From Thiotrichales bacterium 35-46-9 (GTDB taxonomy: Bacteria > Pseudomonadota > Gammaproteobacteria > Thiomicrospirales > Thiomicrospiraceae), in the NCBI GenBank assembly GCA_002281095.1, contig NCFI01000003.1:1-50240 (forward strand): a stretch of DNA of 50,240 nucleotides, given 5' to 3'. This document shows, in pieces, positions 1 to 9,600 of this stretch. The notes under the pieces were generated by a model, which searched no databases, had not been told where the DNA came from, and saw only the letters and a list, made by a program, of their open reading frames with translations. The translations under genes and the position numbers were made by a program. Each line of letters begins with the position of its first letter. Positions within the stretch are counted from its first letter, which is position 1.

Positions 1-470
1 TTAAATTTCCTTATAAAGAACGTTTTTATAAAGAATTAAACGACTATTTAGCCACCATTTCACCCAGTAATTTGGCTATTTTAGGTGGGGACATGAATAT
101 TTCACACACTGATTACGATGTGGGTATCGGTGAAGTCAACGCCAAACGCTGGTTGCGTACGGGTAAATGTTCCTTTTTACCCGAAGAGCGTGAATGGTTC
201 GATCAGTTAATGCAGTGGGGTTGGACAGATACCTATCGTCATCAGCATCCTAACCCAGCCGAAAGTGAACGCAGTTATTCCTGGTTTGATTACCGCTCTA
301 AAGGATTTGAAGATACCCCTAAACGGGGACTACGCATTGACTTGTTGTTGGCTTCTGCGCCATTACAAACGCGCTTACTCAGTACGGGTATCGATTATGT
401 TACGCGTGGTATGGATAAACCTTCTGATCACGCTCCCGTGTGGGCAACTTTTGATGTAGTTAGCTTATGA
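1..470 (+). CDS. xthA: Exodeoxyribonuclease III, 5'-truncated by the window edge
   Basis: This is the C-terminal 155 residues of the abasic-site endonuclease and 3'-5' exonuclease of base excision repair. The open frame runs from base 3 with no start codon in view, so the gene begins outside the window. The segment holds the GDMNIS strand with the catalytic Asp and Asn, a [16 protein letters not shown] stretch, [18 protein letters not shown], and the terminal SDHAPVW motif with the catalytic Asp-His pair. All of these are typical of the E. coli XthA type. The stop codon overlaps the start of the following flavin reductase by 4 bases (ATGA), which suggests translational coupling. Identification is confident; only the N-terminal part is unseen. 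Confidence 0.95.
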   Translation, partial: KFPYKERFYKELNDYLATISPSNLAILGGDMNISHTDYDVGIGEVNAKRWLRTGKCSFLPEEREWFDQLMQWGWTDTYRHQHPNPAESERSYSWFDYRSKGFEDTPKRGLRIDLLLASAPLQTRLLSTGIDYVTRGMDKPSDHAPVWATFDVVSL

Positions 471-1150
471 ATCATTCAACATTGACCACTTTTAATAGTC
501 GAATTGTTGCAGTTAATCCCTTAGCAGGTAACTTAGTCGAGTTATTGCTAGAACGACCCAATCATTTTAAGTGGCAAGCGGGTGATTATCTCTGGTTGGG
601 TTTGGATGAAAACCAATTAAAACCTTTTTCCATTGCCAATTTGTCTGATGAACAGTCAGGTCATATTCAATGTGATATTGCCGTCACAGAAGCCTTAGCT
701 GAATGGTGGAAAAACCTGACGCAAGCAACAAGCTGTCTTATTAAGGGACCTGTTAACCAATATCACTGGCCAGAAGGTGATGCGCCTGTTTATCTGTTAG
801 CAGGTGGTACGGGAATTACGCCCTTATTGGCATTGTTAAAGGCACATGAGGCCGAGTTGAATGATCGCGTCGTAACGCTTTATTGGGGTGTACGTCGGCC
901 AGAATATCTATTTGCGCATGAATTACTGGATCATTTAACTAAAACCTATGCCAAATTTCATTGGCAAGCCATTATCTCTGATGAACATGAAGACTGGACT
1001 GGCGCCAAAGGTAACCTACCCGATGTCGTCATGCAAAGTATTAACGATGTTAAAAACGGTCAATGGTTAATTTGTGGGCCTTGGCCAATGGTACAGTTGT
1101 TGAAAAACTGGTTGATTGATCAGGGTGTTACGCCTCAACAAATTCAATAA
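467..1150 (+). CDS. NAD(P)H-flavin / ferredoxin reductase family protein
   Basis: The 227-residue protein has the two-domain layout of the ferredoxin-NADP reductase superfamily. An N-terminal flavin-binding barrel carries KPFSIAN (residues 52-58, the RxxS-like flavin motif position). It is followed by a nucleotide-binding domain with GGTGITP at 113-119 and a CGPWPMV motif near residue 205. This resembles Fre (flavin reductase), which passes electrons from NAD(P)H to free flavin. It ends shortly after the last helix, without the usual aromatic tail of Fre. It is coupled to xthA by a 4-base overlap and lies 13 bases before ccoS, so it may be co-transcribed with the oxidase-assembly gene. Its true electron acceptor cannot be told from sequence. 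Confidence 0.8.
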   Translation: MNHSTLTTFNSRIVAVNPLAGNLVELLLERPNHFKWQAGDYLWLGLDENQLKPFSIANLSDEQSGHIQCDIAVTEALAEWWKNLTQATSCLIKGPVNQYHWPEGDAPVYLLAGGTGITPLLALLKAHEAELNDRVVTLYWGVRRPEYLFAHELLDHLTKTYAKFHWQAIISDEHEDWTGAKGNLPDVVMQSINDVKNGQWLICGPWPMVQLLKNWLIDQGVTPQQIQ

Positions 1151-1163
1151 GGAAAAAACGGTC

Positions 1164-1373
1164 ATGGAAGTAATTTACGGACTGATCCCTAGTGTCATTA
1201 TTGTTGGCATTTTGGTGGTGTTAGCCATTATCTGGGCAGCCAAAAAAGGTCAATTTGATGATTTGGATGGGGCGGGTAGTCGTATTTTAATGAGTGATGA
1301 TGATAAACCCTTTGCCGATCCTGTTACAAAGCCGACGATTGAGCCGACAACAACGGATAAAACCAACGCTTAA
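1164..1373 (+). CDS. ccoS: cbb3-type cytochrome oxidase assembly protein CcoS
   Basis: This is a 69-residue single-pass membrane protein. One hydrophobic segment (about residues 4-26) is followed by the family hallmark KKGQFDDLDG and a RILMSDDD stretch. CcoS is needed for cofactor insertion into cbb3 oxidase. The ATG at 1164 was chosen because GGAAAA lies about 9 bases upstream and because family members begin at this point; an earlier in-frame start would run back into the flavin reductase gene. The last 50 bases overlap the convergent tesA gene. The rest of the usual ccoNOQP/ccoGHI cluster is not in this window. Confidence 0.88.
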   Translation: MEVIYGLIPSVIIVGILVVLAIIWAAKKGQFDDLDGAGSRILMSDDDKPFADPVTKPTIEPTTTDKTNA

Positions 1374-1971
1374 TGCGTTGCAAAATAATCGGCTGTGCTT
1401 TTTCATTAGGGTGTAAACCATCATCCTGCATGAGATTGGGATCGAGTGCCACATCAGCTAGAAAAAAAGGTTCTAATGGAATGTGTTCACTTTTGGCCAA
1501 TTGCTGATAGAGTGCTTTTAAGCGCTGACTGTATAAAGCGCCATAGTTAGGCGGCAAGCGGATACCCAATAACGCTACTTGTACGCCCTGTTTTTTTGCT
1601 AGTTGAATCATGTTACGCAATTTTTGTTCACTCAAGCGTAAGTCCTGACCGCGTAAGGCATCATTAGCACCCAATTCGATGATGAGCCAATCGGGTTGAT
1701 GTTGTGTCAGTAAAGCAGGTAAACGCGCCGCGCCGCCCATGGTGGTTTCACCACTGATGCTGGCATTGATAATACGGATATTGGTATCGGATGCTTGCCA
1801 CAAAGCAACCCAACCCTGCTGTGTCGAAAGGCCATAAGCAGCGGATAAACTATCACCTAAAATCAATAATTTAATCGGTTGATTCTGCGCCCAAAGCGCA
1901 TTAGCATAAGCCCACAGCCCCAAACAAAGGATGAATCCATGTCGCCAGTGCTTCAATTGTCTCAGGTGCAT
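1324..1971 (-). CDS. tesA: Periplasmic SGNH esterase, TesA (acyl-CoA thioesterase I / lysophospholipase L1)
   Basis: This is a 215-residue SGNH hydrolase. From the ATG at 1971 the protein starts with a basic n-region and a hydrophobic stretch ending ALWA-QN, a convincing signal peptide, so it should act in the periplasm. The four SGNH blocks are present: GDSLS with the nucleophile Ser at residue 41, SGETTMGG, GANDAL, and DDGLHPN with the Asp-His pair near the C terminus. It is divergent from ybbA and ybbP, the same neighbourhood as in E. coli, and its 5' end overlaps ybbA by 33 bases. A TTG start at 1989 is possible but would place residues before the signal peptide. The 3' end overlaps ccoS. 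Confidence 0.9.
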   Translation of the reverse strand: MHLRQLKHWRHGFILCLGLWAYANALWAQNQPIKLLILGDSLSAAYGLSTQQGWVALWQASDTNIRIINASISGETTMGGAARLPALLTQHQPDWLIIELGANDALRGQDLRLSEQKLRNMIQLAKKQGVQVALLGIRLPPNYGALYSQRLKALYQQLAKSEHIPLEPFFLADVALDPNLMQDDGLHPNEKAQPIILQRIKRWFYPLLSAQSSAL

Positions 1972-2607
1972 TATCAGGTTCCAGTTCAAGATTCGATACT
2001 GTCCATCTTAAAAGGCTGCGACTTAACTGTCCAGTCGGGAGAGCGCATTGCCATTGTTGGGCGCTCAGGGTCGGGTAAGTCAACACTGTTAGCGTTAATG
2101 GCTGGATTAGATGTGACGACCTCGGGTGAGGTTCAGTTGTTAGGCCAGTCATTAAGTCGGTTAACTGAAGACGAGCGTGCGGCTTTAAGGGCCACTAAGG
2201 TGGGTTTTGTCTTTCAGAATTTTCAATTATTACCAGGTATGACCGCTTTAGAAAATGTGATGATGCCTATGGAGCTGTTTGGTTTAGCGAATGCCAAACA
2301 ACGGGCAATGGAAGCATTGGATTCGGTTGAACTGGCGCATCGAGTAGATCATTTTCCTAATAGTCTTTCCGGCGGCGAACAACAACGTGTAGCCATTGCG
2401 CGCGCCTTGGTTACGCAACCAGCGATTATTTTTGCCGATGAACCTACCGGTAATTTAGACGAAACAACGGCGCATCATATTCAACAACTGCTGCTGAATT
2501 TACCCAATAGCACCAGCCTGATTACGGTCACGCACGATATGCAGTTTGCCCGTCAAAGTCAACGACATTACCTGCTTACCGATGGTCGTTTGGAGTTATC
2601 TGCATGA
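1939..2607 (+). CDS. ybbA: ABC transporter ATP-binding protein, YbbA/LolD type
   Basis: This is a 222-residue ATPase of the MacB/LolD class. It has Walker [10 protein letters not shown] at residues 41-49, the signature LSGGEQQ at 143-149, Walker B IIFADEPT at 163-170, and an H-loop THD near the end. The ATG at 1939 was chosen because AAAGGATG precedes it; upstream in-frame codons lie inside tesA. It overlaps the permease gene by 4 bases (ATGA), so the two form one exporter unit. YbbA-YbbP next to tesA is a conserved arrangement whose substrate is not firmly known; linkage to an esterase hints at lipid or toxic-ester handling. Confidence 0.9.
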   Translation: MSPVLQLSQVHYQVPVQDSILSILKGCDLTVQSGERIAIVGRSGSGKSTLLALMAGLDVTTSGEVQLLGQSLSRLTEDERAALRATKVGFVFQNFQLLPGMTALENVMMPMELFGLANAKQRAMEALDSVELAHRVDHFPNSLSGGEQQRVAIARALVTQPAIIFADEPTGNLDETTAHHIQQLLLNLPNSTSLITVTHDMQFARQSQRHYLLTDGRLELSA

Positions 2608-5048
2608 CCTTAGCGGCGCGTTATTTTTGGCTAGGCTTGCGACGCGGTCAATTTCGTTGGTTGTGGTTGGCCATTCTACTGGCCAGTTTAAGTGTCACTT
2701 TTATTGAACAACTGGCACAAACGGTTAAAGCCAGTATGTTGGCCAATAGTGCCCAATTATTGGGTGCGGATGCGGTCATTAAAAGCAGTCGCCCGATTGA
2801 ATTGAACGAGTCGCAATTAGCCTTAACAGCCGAGTTACGTCAGGCGGAAAGAGTCAGTGTCATGACCATGGCTATGTCGGAAGATCGCTTTCAACTGGTT
2901 ACTCTACAAGCAGTCAGCCCAGACGTGCCCTTATTGGGTTCTGCTTATGGTTTGACTGACTGGCAAGCCAGTAGTCATGAAGTGCTGATTGATCCGGTGT
3001 TAGCGGCACAGTGGTCGTTGCAAGTGGGTGATGCCTTGGCTTTGGGCAATCGAACCTTTCGCATTAAAGGCATATTGGCAGAAGCCGACCCTTTGCAAAC
3101 GGTGGCTAGTCAGTTTGCGCCACAGGTGATTATTCCCCTAAAGGTTTTAGCCGAATTGGGGTTAACTGGTGCGGGTAGTCGTATTAGCTATGAACGCCTG
3201 TTTGCTGGCGATGAAGGGCGCATTAACCCACTCATGCAACAGCTTAAGCGCCAAACGCCAACGGAATGGCAACTGATTTCCAGTCAAACAGCCAGCGAAG
3301 ACTTAAATCAAACGCTGAATACGGCGTGGTTATTTCTCGATATTGCTGCCTTGGTGAGCCTATTGGTGGCAGGTTTGGCGGTATTAATTGCCAGTCGATT
3401 TTATTTGCCACAATGGCGTAAACAACTGGCGCTCATGCGTGCTTTGGGCATGACAAAAGGGCAATTAGCACGATTATTTGCTGCTCAACTGACCTTGATG
3501 GCGCTGTTTGCCAGTAGCCTAGGGGTATTATTAGGACAAGGCTTATTTGCTTTGAGCAGTGATTATTTGGCAACCTTGTTTGCCCATTTTCGTTGGGCAG
3601 CGCCTTGGTCTTCTAGCCTAATGGGGTTAATCAGTGCCAGTTTGGTGTTCTGGGCGTTCAGTTGGCCGATCTTCGTTAAACTGGTACACACCCCGCCACA
3701 ACAAGTTTTCCGAGCTGTCACACCACCACAAGCGCTTTGGTTGAGTGTGTTAGGAAGTGGTTCGGCGCTGATGGGTTTATTGGGCTTGTTGTTACCTTGG
3801 CATTTAGTCGCTTGGACCTTGGTGGCATTGGTGCTGGTCAGTTCGTTGTTGTGGTTAGTGGCAACGGCTGTATTGTGGGGGCTGTCGAAAGGGCAAACGA
3901 TTAGTAGCGGTTGGTTTGCCATTGCGTTAGCTAACGTTAGGCGTGATCCCTTGTTGTTTCGCCTACAACTCATCGCCTTTGGCTTGGTGCTCTATTTGTT
4001 GTTACTCATGACTTTGGTACAGCAACAATTGCTGGCGCATTGGCAAGCCTCCTTGCCACCTGAAAGCCCGAATGTGTTTGTCGTTAACGTACAACCCGAA
4101 CAACGGGATAATCTACAACAGCAATTACAGACCCTCTCTGCCAACGCCGAATTGATTCCGATGGTGCGTGCTCGGTTAACGCAGTTGAACAATCAGCCCA
4201 TTATCAGCGATTCACCACGTGCCAAACGTTTGCTTGATCGAGAAGCGAATTTGGCGGTACTAGATGCTTTACCGGCACACAATCGCGTTATAAATACCTT
4301 AGAAAACGCGAAGGATAATGTATTGCCCAGTGTTTCGGTAGAACAGGGTATTGCCGAATTGTTCAACATTCAGTTAGGAGATACACTCACCTTTGATATT
4401 GTCGGCCAGTCAGCCAGCTATGTCGTCACCAGTGTGCGTGAAGTGCAGTGGCAAAGTTTGCAGGCGAATTTTTTCTTTATTATTCAGCCTTCGGCTGCGT
4501 TGGAATTGCCAGTCACTTATCTTTCCAGTTTTTACACGCAATTGGGTTTGGTTGAGCAAACGCAGTTAAAACAGCGTTGGCAAGCCGATTTTCCGGGAGT
4601 GATGTGGATTGATGTGCAACAGTTAATCGACCAAGTGCGCACGCTGATGCAACAAGCCAGTATGGCGGTGAGTTTGTTAACGCTATTTACGCTCATAGCG
4701 AGTATCTTAGTGCTCTTGGCATCAACTAAAGCCTCGCAAGACGCGCGTTTACGTCAATGGTTGGTGCTGCGTACCCTTGGCGCTAACCAGCGTCAAATTC
4801 GCTTAATTGGACTGGGTGAATATGTGTTGCTAGGCTTACTGACGGGCTTATTTGCCAGCAGTTTGGCAAGCCTAACCAGCGCCTTAATGAGCGTTTATTG
4901 GTTGAAAATTCCCGTTTCGCTCAGTCCCAGCCTGTGGTTGGTTGGTTTAGTGGTCAGTAGTAGCAGCTTATTACTGATGGCTTGGCTGACGCAATCAAGT
5001 TATCTCAAATTGCATCCGCGCCAATTAGCGCAAGCGATTGAGGATTGA
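2604..5048 (+). CDS. ybbP: ABC transporter permease, YbbP type (double FtsX domain)
   Basis: This is an 814-residue membrane protein with the layout of YbbP. An N-terminal transmembrane helix is followed by a periplasmic region of about 200 residues. A first FtsX-type block of helices (about 245-345), further helices (about 375-470), a second soluble region, and a second FtsX block near the C terminus (about 690-800) follow. It has the length expected of this family and is translationally coupled to ybbA. The final stop codon lies at the A-tract edge of a leftward terminator hairpin, so the convergent terminator of the next block abuts the gene directly. Confidence 0.9.
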   Translation: MTLAARYFWLGLRRGQFRWLWLAILLASLSVTFIEQLAQTVKASMLANSAQLLGADAVIKSSRPIELNESQLALTAELRQAERVSVMTMAMSEDRFQLVTLQAVSPDVPLLGSAYGLTDWQASSHEVLIDPVLAAQWSLQVGDALALGNRTFRIKGILAEADPLQTVASQFAPQVIIPLKVLAELGLTGAGSRISYERLFAGDEGRINPLMQQLKRQTPTEWQLISSQTASEDLNQTLNTAWLFLDIAALVSLLVAGLAVLIASRFYLPQWRKQLALMRALGMTKGQLARLFAAQLTLMALFASSLGVLLGQGLFALSSDYLATLFAHFRWAAPWSSSLMGLISASLVFWAFSWPIFVKLVHTPPQQVFRAVTPPQALWLSVLGSGSALMGLLGLLLPWHLVAWTLVALVLVSSLLWLVATAVLWGLSKGQTISSGWFAIALANVRRDPLLFRLQLIAFGLVLYLLLLMTLVQQQLLAHWQASLPPESPNVFVVNVQPEQRDNLQQQLQTLSANAELIPMVRARLTQLNNQPIISDSPRAKRLLDREANLAVLDALPAHNRVINTLENAKDNVLPSVSVEQGIAELFNIQLGDTLTFDIVGQSASYVVTSVREVQWQSLQANFFFIIQPSAALELPVTYLSSFYTQLGLVEQTQLKQRWQADFPGVMWIDVQQLIDQVRTLMQQASMAVSLLTLFTLIASILVLLASTKASQDARLRQWLVLRTLGANQRQIRLIGLGEYVLLGLLTGLFASSLASLTSALMSVYWLKIPVSLSPSLWLVGLVVSSSSLLLMAWLTQSSYLKLHPRQLAQAIED

Positions 5049-5072
5049 AAAAAGCCCCCAAAGTTGGGGGGC
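5048..5072 (-). terminator. Leftward intrinsic terminator, copy 1 of a duplicated sequence
   Basis: Read on the minus strand, a G/C-rich hairpin (GCCCCC arm against GGGGGC with a six-base loop) is followed by six T. It sits just past the end of the HigA-type gene and touches the ybbP stop codon. A nearly identical copy is at 9960-9982. Confidence 0.8.
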
Positions 5073-5101
5073 AAAATGGTTTAGATTAATAGAACACTAT
5101 A

Positions 5102-6280
5102 TTACGCAAATAAATGCTTCACTTTCTTTAAGTTACGACGAAACAATGTGTAGTTTTTCTGCACACGATGCACTTGCCCGATTACGATACTGGGAGAAAT
5201 GCCCTGTTGCTTCGCCAAAGCAACAACTTGCGCATATTGGGTAATGCTCATTAGCGTATCATCAGATAGTGCAATGATTTCTTGTGCTAATTGATTGGCT
5301 TCTTGTTCAATCTTATCGCTGCTATTCGGGTTCAAATCACTGTCAATAATGGTTGTGCGTTCTTTGTTTAGATGCAAGTGAACGTGAGCTAACTCATGTA
5401 ATAAGGTAAACCAAAAGTTATCCAAACGGTCATGACGTAGCGTTAGTGCAACGACAGGATTCCCTTGCGGCGTCAAGAATGCCGCACCATCTAGATAGGT
5501 TTGTTCTAAATGCGGTTCGATAACGAAATGAATGCCATATTTGGCTAAAAAATCTTTTGCCAGCAAAGCGCCATTATCTAAAAAAGAATACTTAACGAGT
5601 TGTTGCATCGCTGCTTTATCAAAAGCACTATCACGGTACTTTTCGACAGACTGTTCGGCGCACTGTTGTAACACTTTTACTTGCCATGCCCAGAGCGCAT
5701 AGTAGTTCACATCTTTGTTAATGCTATTATGGGCGGTTGTTTTCATTAAGGCTGGTTTTAGTGCAAAACCTTGTTGCACGCTTGATATAAAAGAACGCAA
5801 CTCTTCCTCTGCTCGCTCTTTCAGCTCGGCGAAGCTGCCAGTAAAGTGAGTAAAATAGTCTTTTTTGAGCATATCTTTAAGCGGAAAAGCAAGCCAATCA
5901 ATGGTATCGACGGCTAGGTCTACTTTTTCGTCCTGCAAGAAAATACAGGCAGGCATACCTAACCCATTGACCAGTTTACGCATCATACCCAGGCTAAGTG
6001 GACGCTTACGATTAAGCACTTCTGAGGTTTTTGCTTTAGAACCAAAATATTCAACCATGTCACTTTGTGTTAAGTCTTTTTGATCCATAAAAAACTTAAT
6101 CGCTTCGATTGGGTCGGGCAAGTCTTGCGGGTAGTGAATGGCTTCGTATTGCTCAACTAGTATTGCTAACACTTCAAGCTCGTCTAACGCTTCTGAACCT
6201 TCCTTAGCATCCATTAATTCGCTAATGCGCTGCAAAGCCAGCTCGTAATCTTGCTCTGTTTTAATGGGTTTAATGTTCAT
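5102..6280 (-). CDS. higA: HigA-type antitoxin fused to an ImmA/IrrE-like metallopeptidase
   Basis: This is a 392-residue two-part protein. Residues 1 to about 120 match HigA antitoxins: an N-terminal helical region, PDPIEAIKFFMDQ, and a helix-turn-helix (about 66-105, TQSDMVEYFGSKAKTSEVLN). The C-terminal part carries a zinc-metalloprotease motif HELAH at 295-299 and a downstream EQEAN (Glu325/Glu327), the arrangement of ImmA/IrrE peptidases that cleave repressors. Ordinary HigA is only about 100-140 residues. The gene starts 2 bases after the HigB stop codon, in the toxin-first order typical of hig loci. By family knowledge the first half should neutralise HigB and repress the operon. The peptidase half may control antitoxin turnover, which is inference. 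Confidence 0.82.
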   Translation of the reverse strand: MNIKPIKTEQDYELALQRISELMDAKEGSEALDELEVLAILVEQYEAIHYPQDLPDPIEAIKFFMDQKDLTQSDMVEYFGSKAKTSEVLNRKRPLSLGMMRKLVNGLGMPACIFLQDEKVDLAVDTIDWLAFPLKDMLKKDYFTHFTGSFAELKERAEEELRSFISSVQQGFALKPALMKTTAHNSINKDVNYYALWAWQVKVLQQCAEQSVEKYRDSAFDKAAMQQLVKYSFLDNGALLAKDFLAKYGIHFVIEPHLEQTYLDGAAFLTPQGNPVVALTLRHDRLDNFWFTLLHELAHVHLHLNKERTTIIDSDLNPNSSDKIEQEANQLAQEIIALSDDTLMSITQYAQVVALAKQQGISPSIVIGQVHRVQKNYTLFRRNLKKVKHLFA

Positions 6281-6282
6281 AG

Positions 6283-6576
6283 CTAAATTGTCTCTGCATT
6301 AATTTTATCGTAATCGGCATGTGTGCCAATAAAGCGGACATAAACGATTTGTGCCGGATAGTTAATCCTGACAACCAAACGGTATTTGTTACCACAAATG
6401 TTAAAAACCACACGGCAATCTGCTAGGAAACTCGCCGAACTGTAAATTTTTTTAATGTCTTGGGTTGTTGTCCAGTTAGCTTTTGATGTACTTGCATGCC
6501 AAGTATCTAAAGCATTTTTTGCTTCTGGAAAGGTTGTCCAAAAATCAGTTAGTGTACGCTTACTAATAACTCTCAT
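6283..6576 (-). CDS. higB: HigB-type mRNA interferase toxin
   Basis: This is a 97-residue toxin of the HigB/RelE superfamily. Distinctive stretches are MRVISKRTL at the start, RVVFNICGNKYRLVV in the middle and VRFIGTHADYDKI near the end, all characteristic of the HigB toxin family that cleaves mRNA on the ribosome. It is the first gene of the operon, with a good promoter and a palindrome upstream. No strong ribosome binding site precedes the ATG, which would fit low toxin synthesis. The length is normal for the family. Confidence 0.9.
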   Translation of the reverse strand: MRVISKRTLTDFWTTFPEAKNALDTWHASTSKANWTTTQDIKKIYSSASFLADCRVVFNICGNKYRLVVRINYPAQIVYVRFIGTHADYDKINAETI

Positions 6577-6604
6577 AAAAACACAATGCTATTATTAAGC
6601 ATCC

Positions 6605-6632
6605 ATTATAGCGTTACCCAAAAAAAAATCAA
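6605..6632 (-). promoter_or_regulatory. Promoter of the higBA operon
   Basis: On the minus strand a -35 TTGATT (6632-6627) and a perfect -10 TATAAT (6610-6605) are separated by 16 bases, ending 28 bases before the higB start. A GGTAAC half-site within the spacer repeats the arm of the adjacent palindrome. Confidence 0.7.
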
Positions 6633-6634
6633 TA

Positions 6635-6660
6635 TAAAGTTACCAAAATTGGTAACTTTA
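6635..6660. promoter_or_regulatory. 26-bp palindrome, probable HigA operator (or terminator of the upstream gene)
   Basis: Two perfect 12-base arms (TAAAGTTACCAA and its complement) flank a 2-base centre. It lies just upstream of the higBA -35 box and includes the stop codon of the restriction-modification gene. HigA-type antitoxins bind such palindromes to repress their own operon. On the minus strand the palindrome is followed by a T-rich tract, so it could also end transcription from the upstream gene. Confidence 0.6.
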
Positions 6661-9600
6661 TCCCTCAACCATCCCCACCTCTTCCTCGCTCAACCCAAAC
6701 AGCGCATACACTGCCTGATTCATAGCGGCTTCTTTTTCGCTGATTTGCTGATTGAGTTGTGCGATCTGTTGACGGTTGCTGTTCACATAGTCTTCCCATT
6801 CGTCTTGGTCTTTGAGCGGAATGAGTTTGTCGCTGGCTTTCAGTCCAAAGCTCTTTTTAAGTTCGTTTTGCAGGCTGGTAAAGTCGAGCGCCCACCATGT
6901 CTGTGCTTTTTGCGTCAGTTTGGCGGTTTTATCGGCTGGGCACAGGTTGCTGACCAGTCTATGGGCTACTTTTTGCTCGATGGCGTAGCGTTGTTCGGTG
7001 AGGCTTTGGCAAGCCTGCGCCAACTCAGCAATCTGGGCTTTTTGTGCTTCGGTAGCGTCGGGAATGGGCAGGGTTTCCATGTACTGGGCGCGTAATTCAT
7101 AAAAACCACCTCGTACAGAAGGGGCAAGCGCAGTAATTAAAAACCAATAAGGGGCACTGTTTAATAAGCCTAGTAAAAACCAATCATCGGTTGGGATAAT
7201 GTAGCTCTTATCGTTTGAAAAACTACCATTGGTGTTGCGGTGAAATAAATGACTGGCACTAAAATGAGCATACTGAATTTTTGTTTCTTCAAACGCCTCA
7301 TAATAAGCACAAGCCCTTAATTCCCACCAAAATTCACCTTTATCAGTACGCTTTTTAGCAGGCACTTCAAACGGCTGCAAATAGGCAAATAAAGCGGAAT
7401 AGTGCTGACTAAACCATGCGCTCGCTTCTTCTTCACTAATGCTATCTGTTTGGTTCATTTGCTTTCTTGTCCAGAACTTAGGAATCGCAATGAGATACAA
7501 ATCCCGTGGTTGCGCGTGCCATTTTTTCAGGTCTTTGCCTTCTAAAAAGGGTTTAATCAGTTCATTGCTTTTGGCATCGGCAGCAATGAGCGCATCACGT
7601 GTGGCGCGATCAATAACAAAGGCTTCATTAAAGCCCGTTTTAATGCCGTAAAAAGGCGAGCCATAAACTTCTTTAAGCGTTTTGTGTCCTGACGTTAGTT
7701 TGGCACGTAGGTTGGCAAGTGCAGCACTTTCAAGCTGCCAACTCTCGTTTGTTAGTTGCGCCTGCGCCATGCTGCCTTGTTGTTGGGTAAAGGCTTGATT
7801 CAGGTTATCGGGCAAGTCATTTTGCAGCACCAACATGGCTAACTGATGCGCAGCATCGGGGAGTGACTTTTGCAGAATCACAATGGCGGGATAGGTGGTG
7901 ACCCCTTCAAAAATCTGCAAATCGCCAAAATCAACGATGGTTTTTAGGCAGGTGTGGCTGCGTAAAAACTGGCGCAAGGGTTCGCCACTGCCTGTCTTAA
8001 AAAAGGTCGAGGAAGAAATATAGCCCATCATGCCATTGGGCTTGAGCAATCGCGCGCCCAACTCAAAGAAATAGGCGTACAAGTCGGCAACGCCATGATA
8101 AACGGCATACTGGGCTTCTAACCAAGGTTTTAAGGCGCTAAACCGCTCTTGGCGCACATAGGGCGGATTGCCCAGTACCACATCGAAGCCACCCGTGGCG
8201 AAAATATCGGCAAAAGCCGTGTGCCAGCAGAAGGTGTCGCCTGTTACTGGCTCAGTCATCCCAAGGCTATTGCCTGCTTTCAGGTTACTATCTAAACTGG
8301 TGAGGGGTTTGCCATATTCGGCGGTTTTGAGCCATAACGACAGCTTAGTGATTTCGATGGATTCGGGGTTAATATCGACACCGAATAGGTTGTTATTCAG
8401 CACCTCTTTATTCAGGTCGAACACCCCCGCTTGCCCTGTAATCGTGGCAATGGCTTCGTTGGTACGACGATATTCGCCATGCAAGTAATCGAAAGCGGCA
8501 ACCAAAAATGCACCCGAACCACAGGCGGGATCGACCACCTTAATTTGTTTCAGTCGTTCTTGCCACGCATACCAAAATTGTAAGTCGGTTTGTTTGCCTT
8601 TTTTCCAAGTAATGGCCTCTTCTGTGACCTGACTGGCATATTGGCGCAATAAGTTATTAAATTCGTTTTGACAGTAAGCGCCAAGGGTGTGTTCGACAAT
8701 AAAGGCGGTGATATGATCGGGCGTGTAAACCACACCATGCAGTTTGCGCTTACCCGATACCGCTGTCGCTTTAGCTGTTTTGCTGAGGGTTCGCTGCCCG
8801 CTCGCTAGGCTTTCGGAAATTTCTTCTAAGTCGGCAATCGATTGCTCGAAAATATGCCCCAATACCGTTACCGACACATCGGAAGCAAAATCGTATTCGG
8901 CAATATTTTTGAAGGCTTCGCACAGGGCGTCGCTGATGGTGAGCGCGTCAAGCTGGGCATCAGGGGCAAAGAGTCCGCCATTGTAAGCAGGAATTTTTAA
9001 GTGTGCGTTGCCCTTGTCGATGGCGGTAAACAAGCCTTTGAAGTTGTCGTAAATAGGGCGTGGGTTATAAGGGTCGGCGTGCAAGTAGGCATTTTTGATG
9101 CTGTTGTCGGGAATCAGTCCACGATCTTCGGCAAAGGCAATGAAGAGCACACGGTCGAGCAATTTTTGTGCGGGTGCAATGAGTTCTGTGGGGGATTCGC
9201 TTGGGTTATCATTTATTAGATGGGCAATCAGCTGTTCGCGTACCGCTTTGTAGTCAGCGTAAAGTTGGGCGGTGATGTCTTTGTCGGCTTGTTCGGTGGC
9301 TTGTAATAGTTGGCTGGTGGTGTCGCCTAACAAGTTGTCTTGCGACAATAACAAACGCAAACGTGCATACTCAGCAGGTTGGTCAAGCGTTAACACATCC
9401 CAGCTTTCGTAACTTTGTAGCCCATGCCCGACAGCATACAAACGAATTTCACGATAATTACTGACCAATACCCATTTCGCGCCTTTAATGGCATTGGCGT
9501 ACTCCCATGCTTGCTGCACAGGTGTTTTGTGTCGTCCGGACATAATGGCATCGAGGTTAGGCGTATCCAGTCCTTTTAACTCGAAAGGGGCGATAATTTG

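Noticed and set aside
5038-5244. A short plus-strand reading frame across the ybbP end and the HigA gene
   Set aside because: It crosses a terminator hairpin and is antisense to a real gene.
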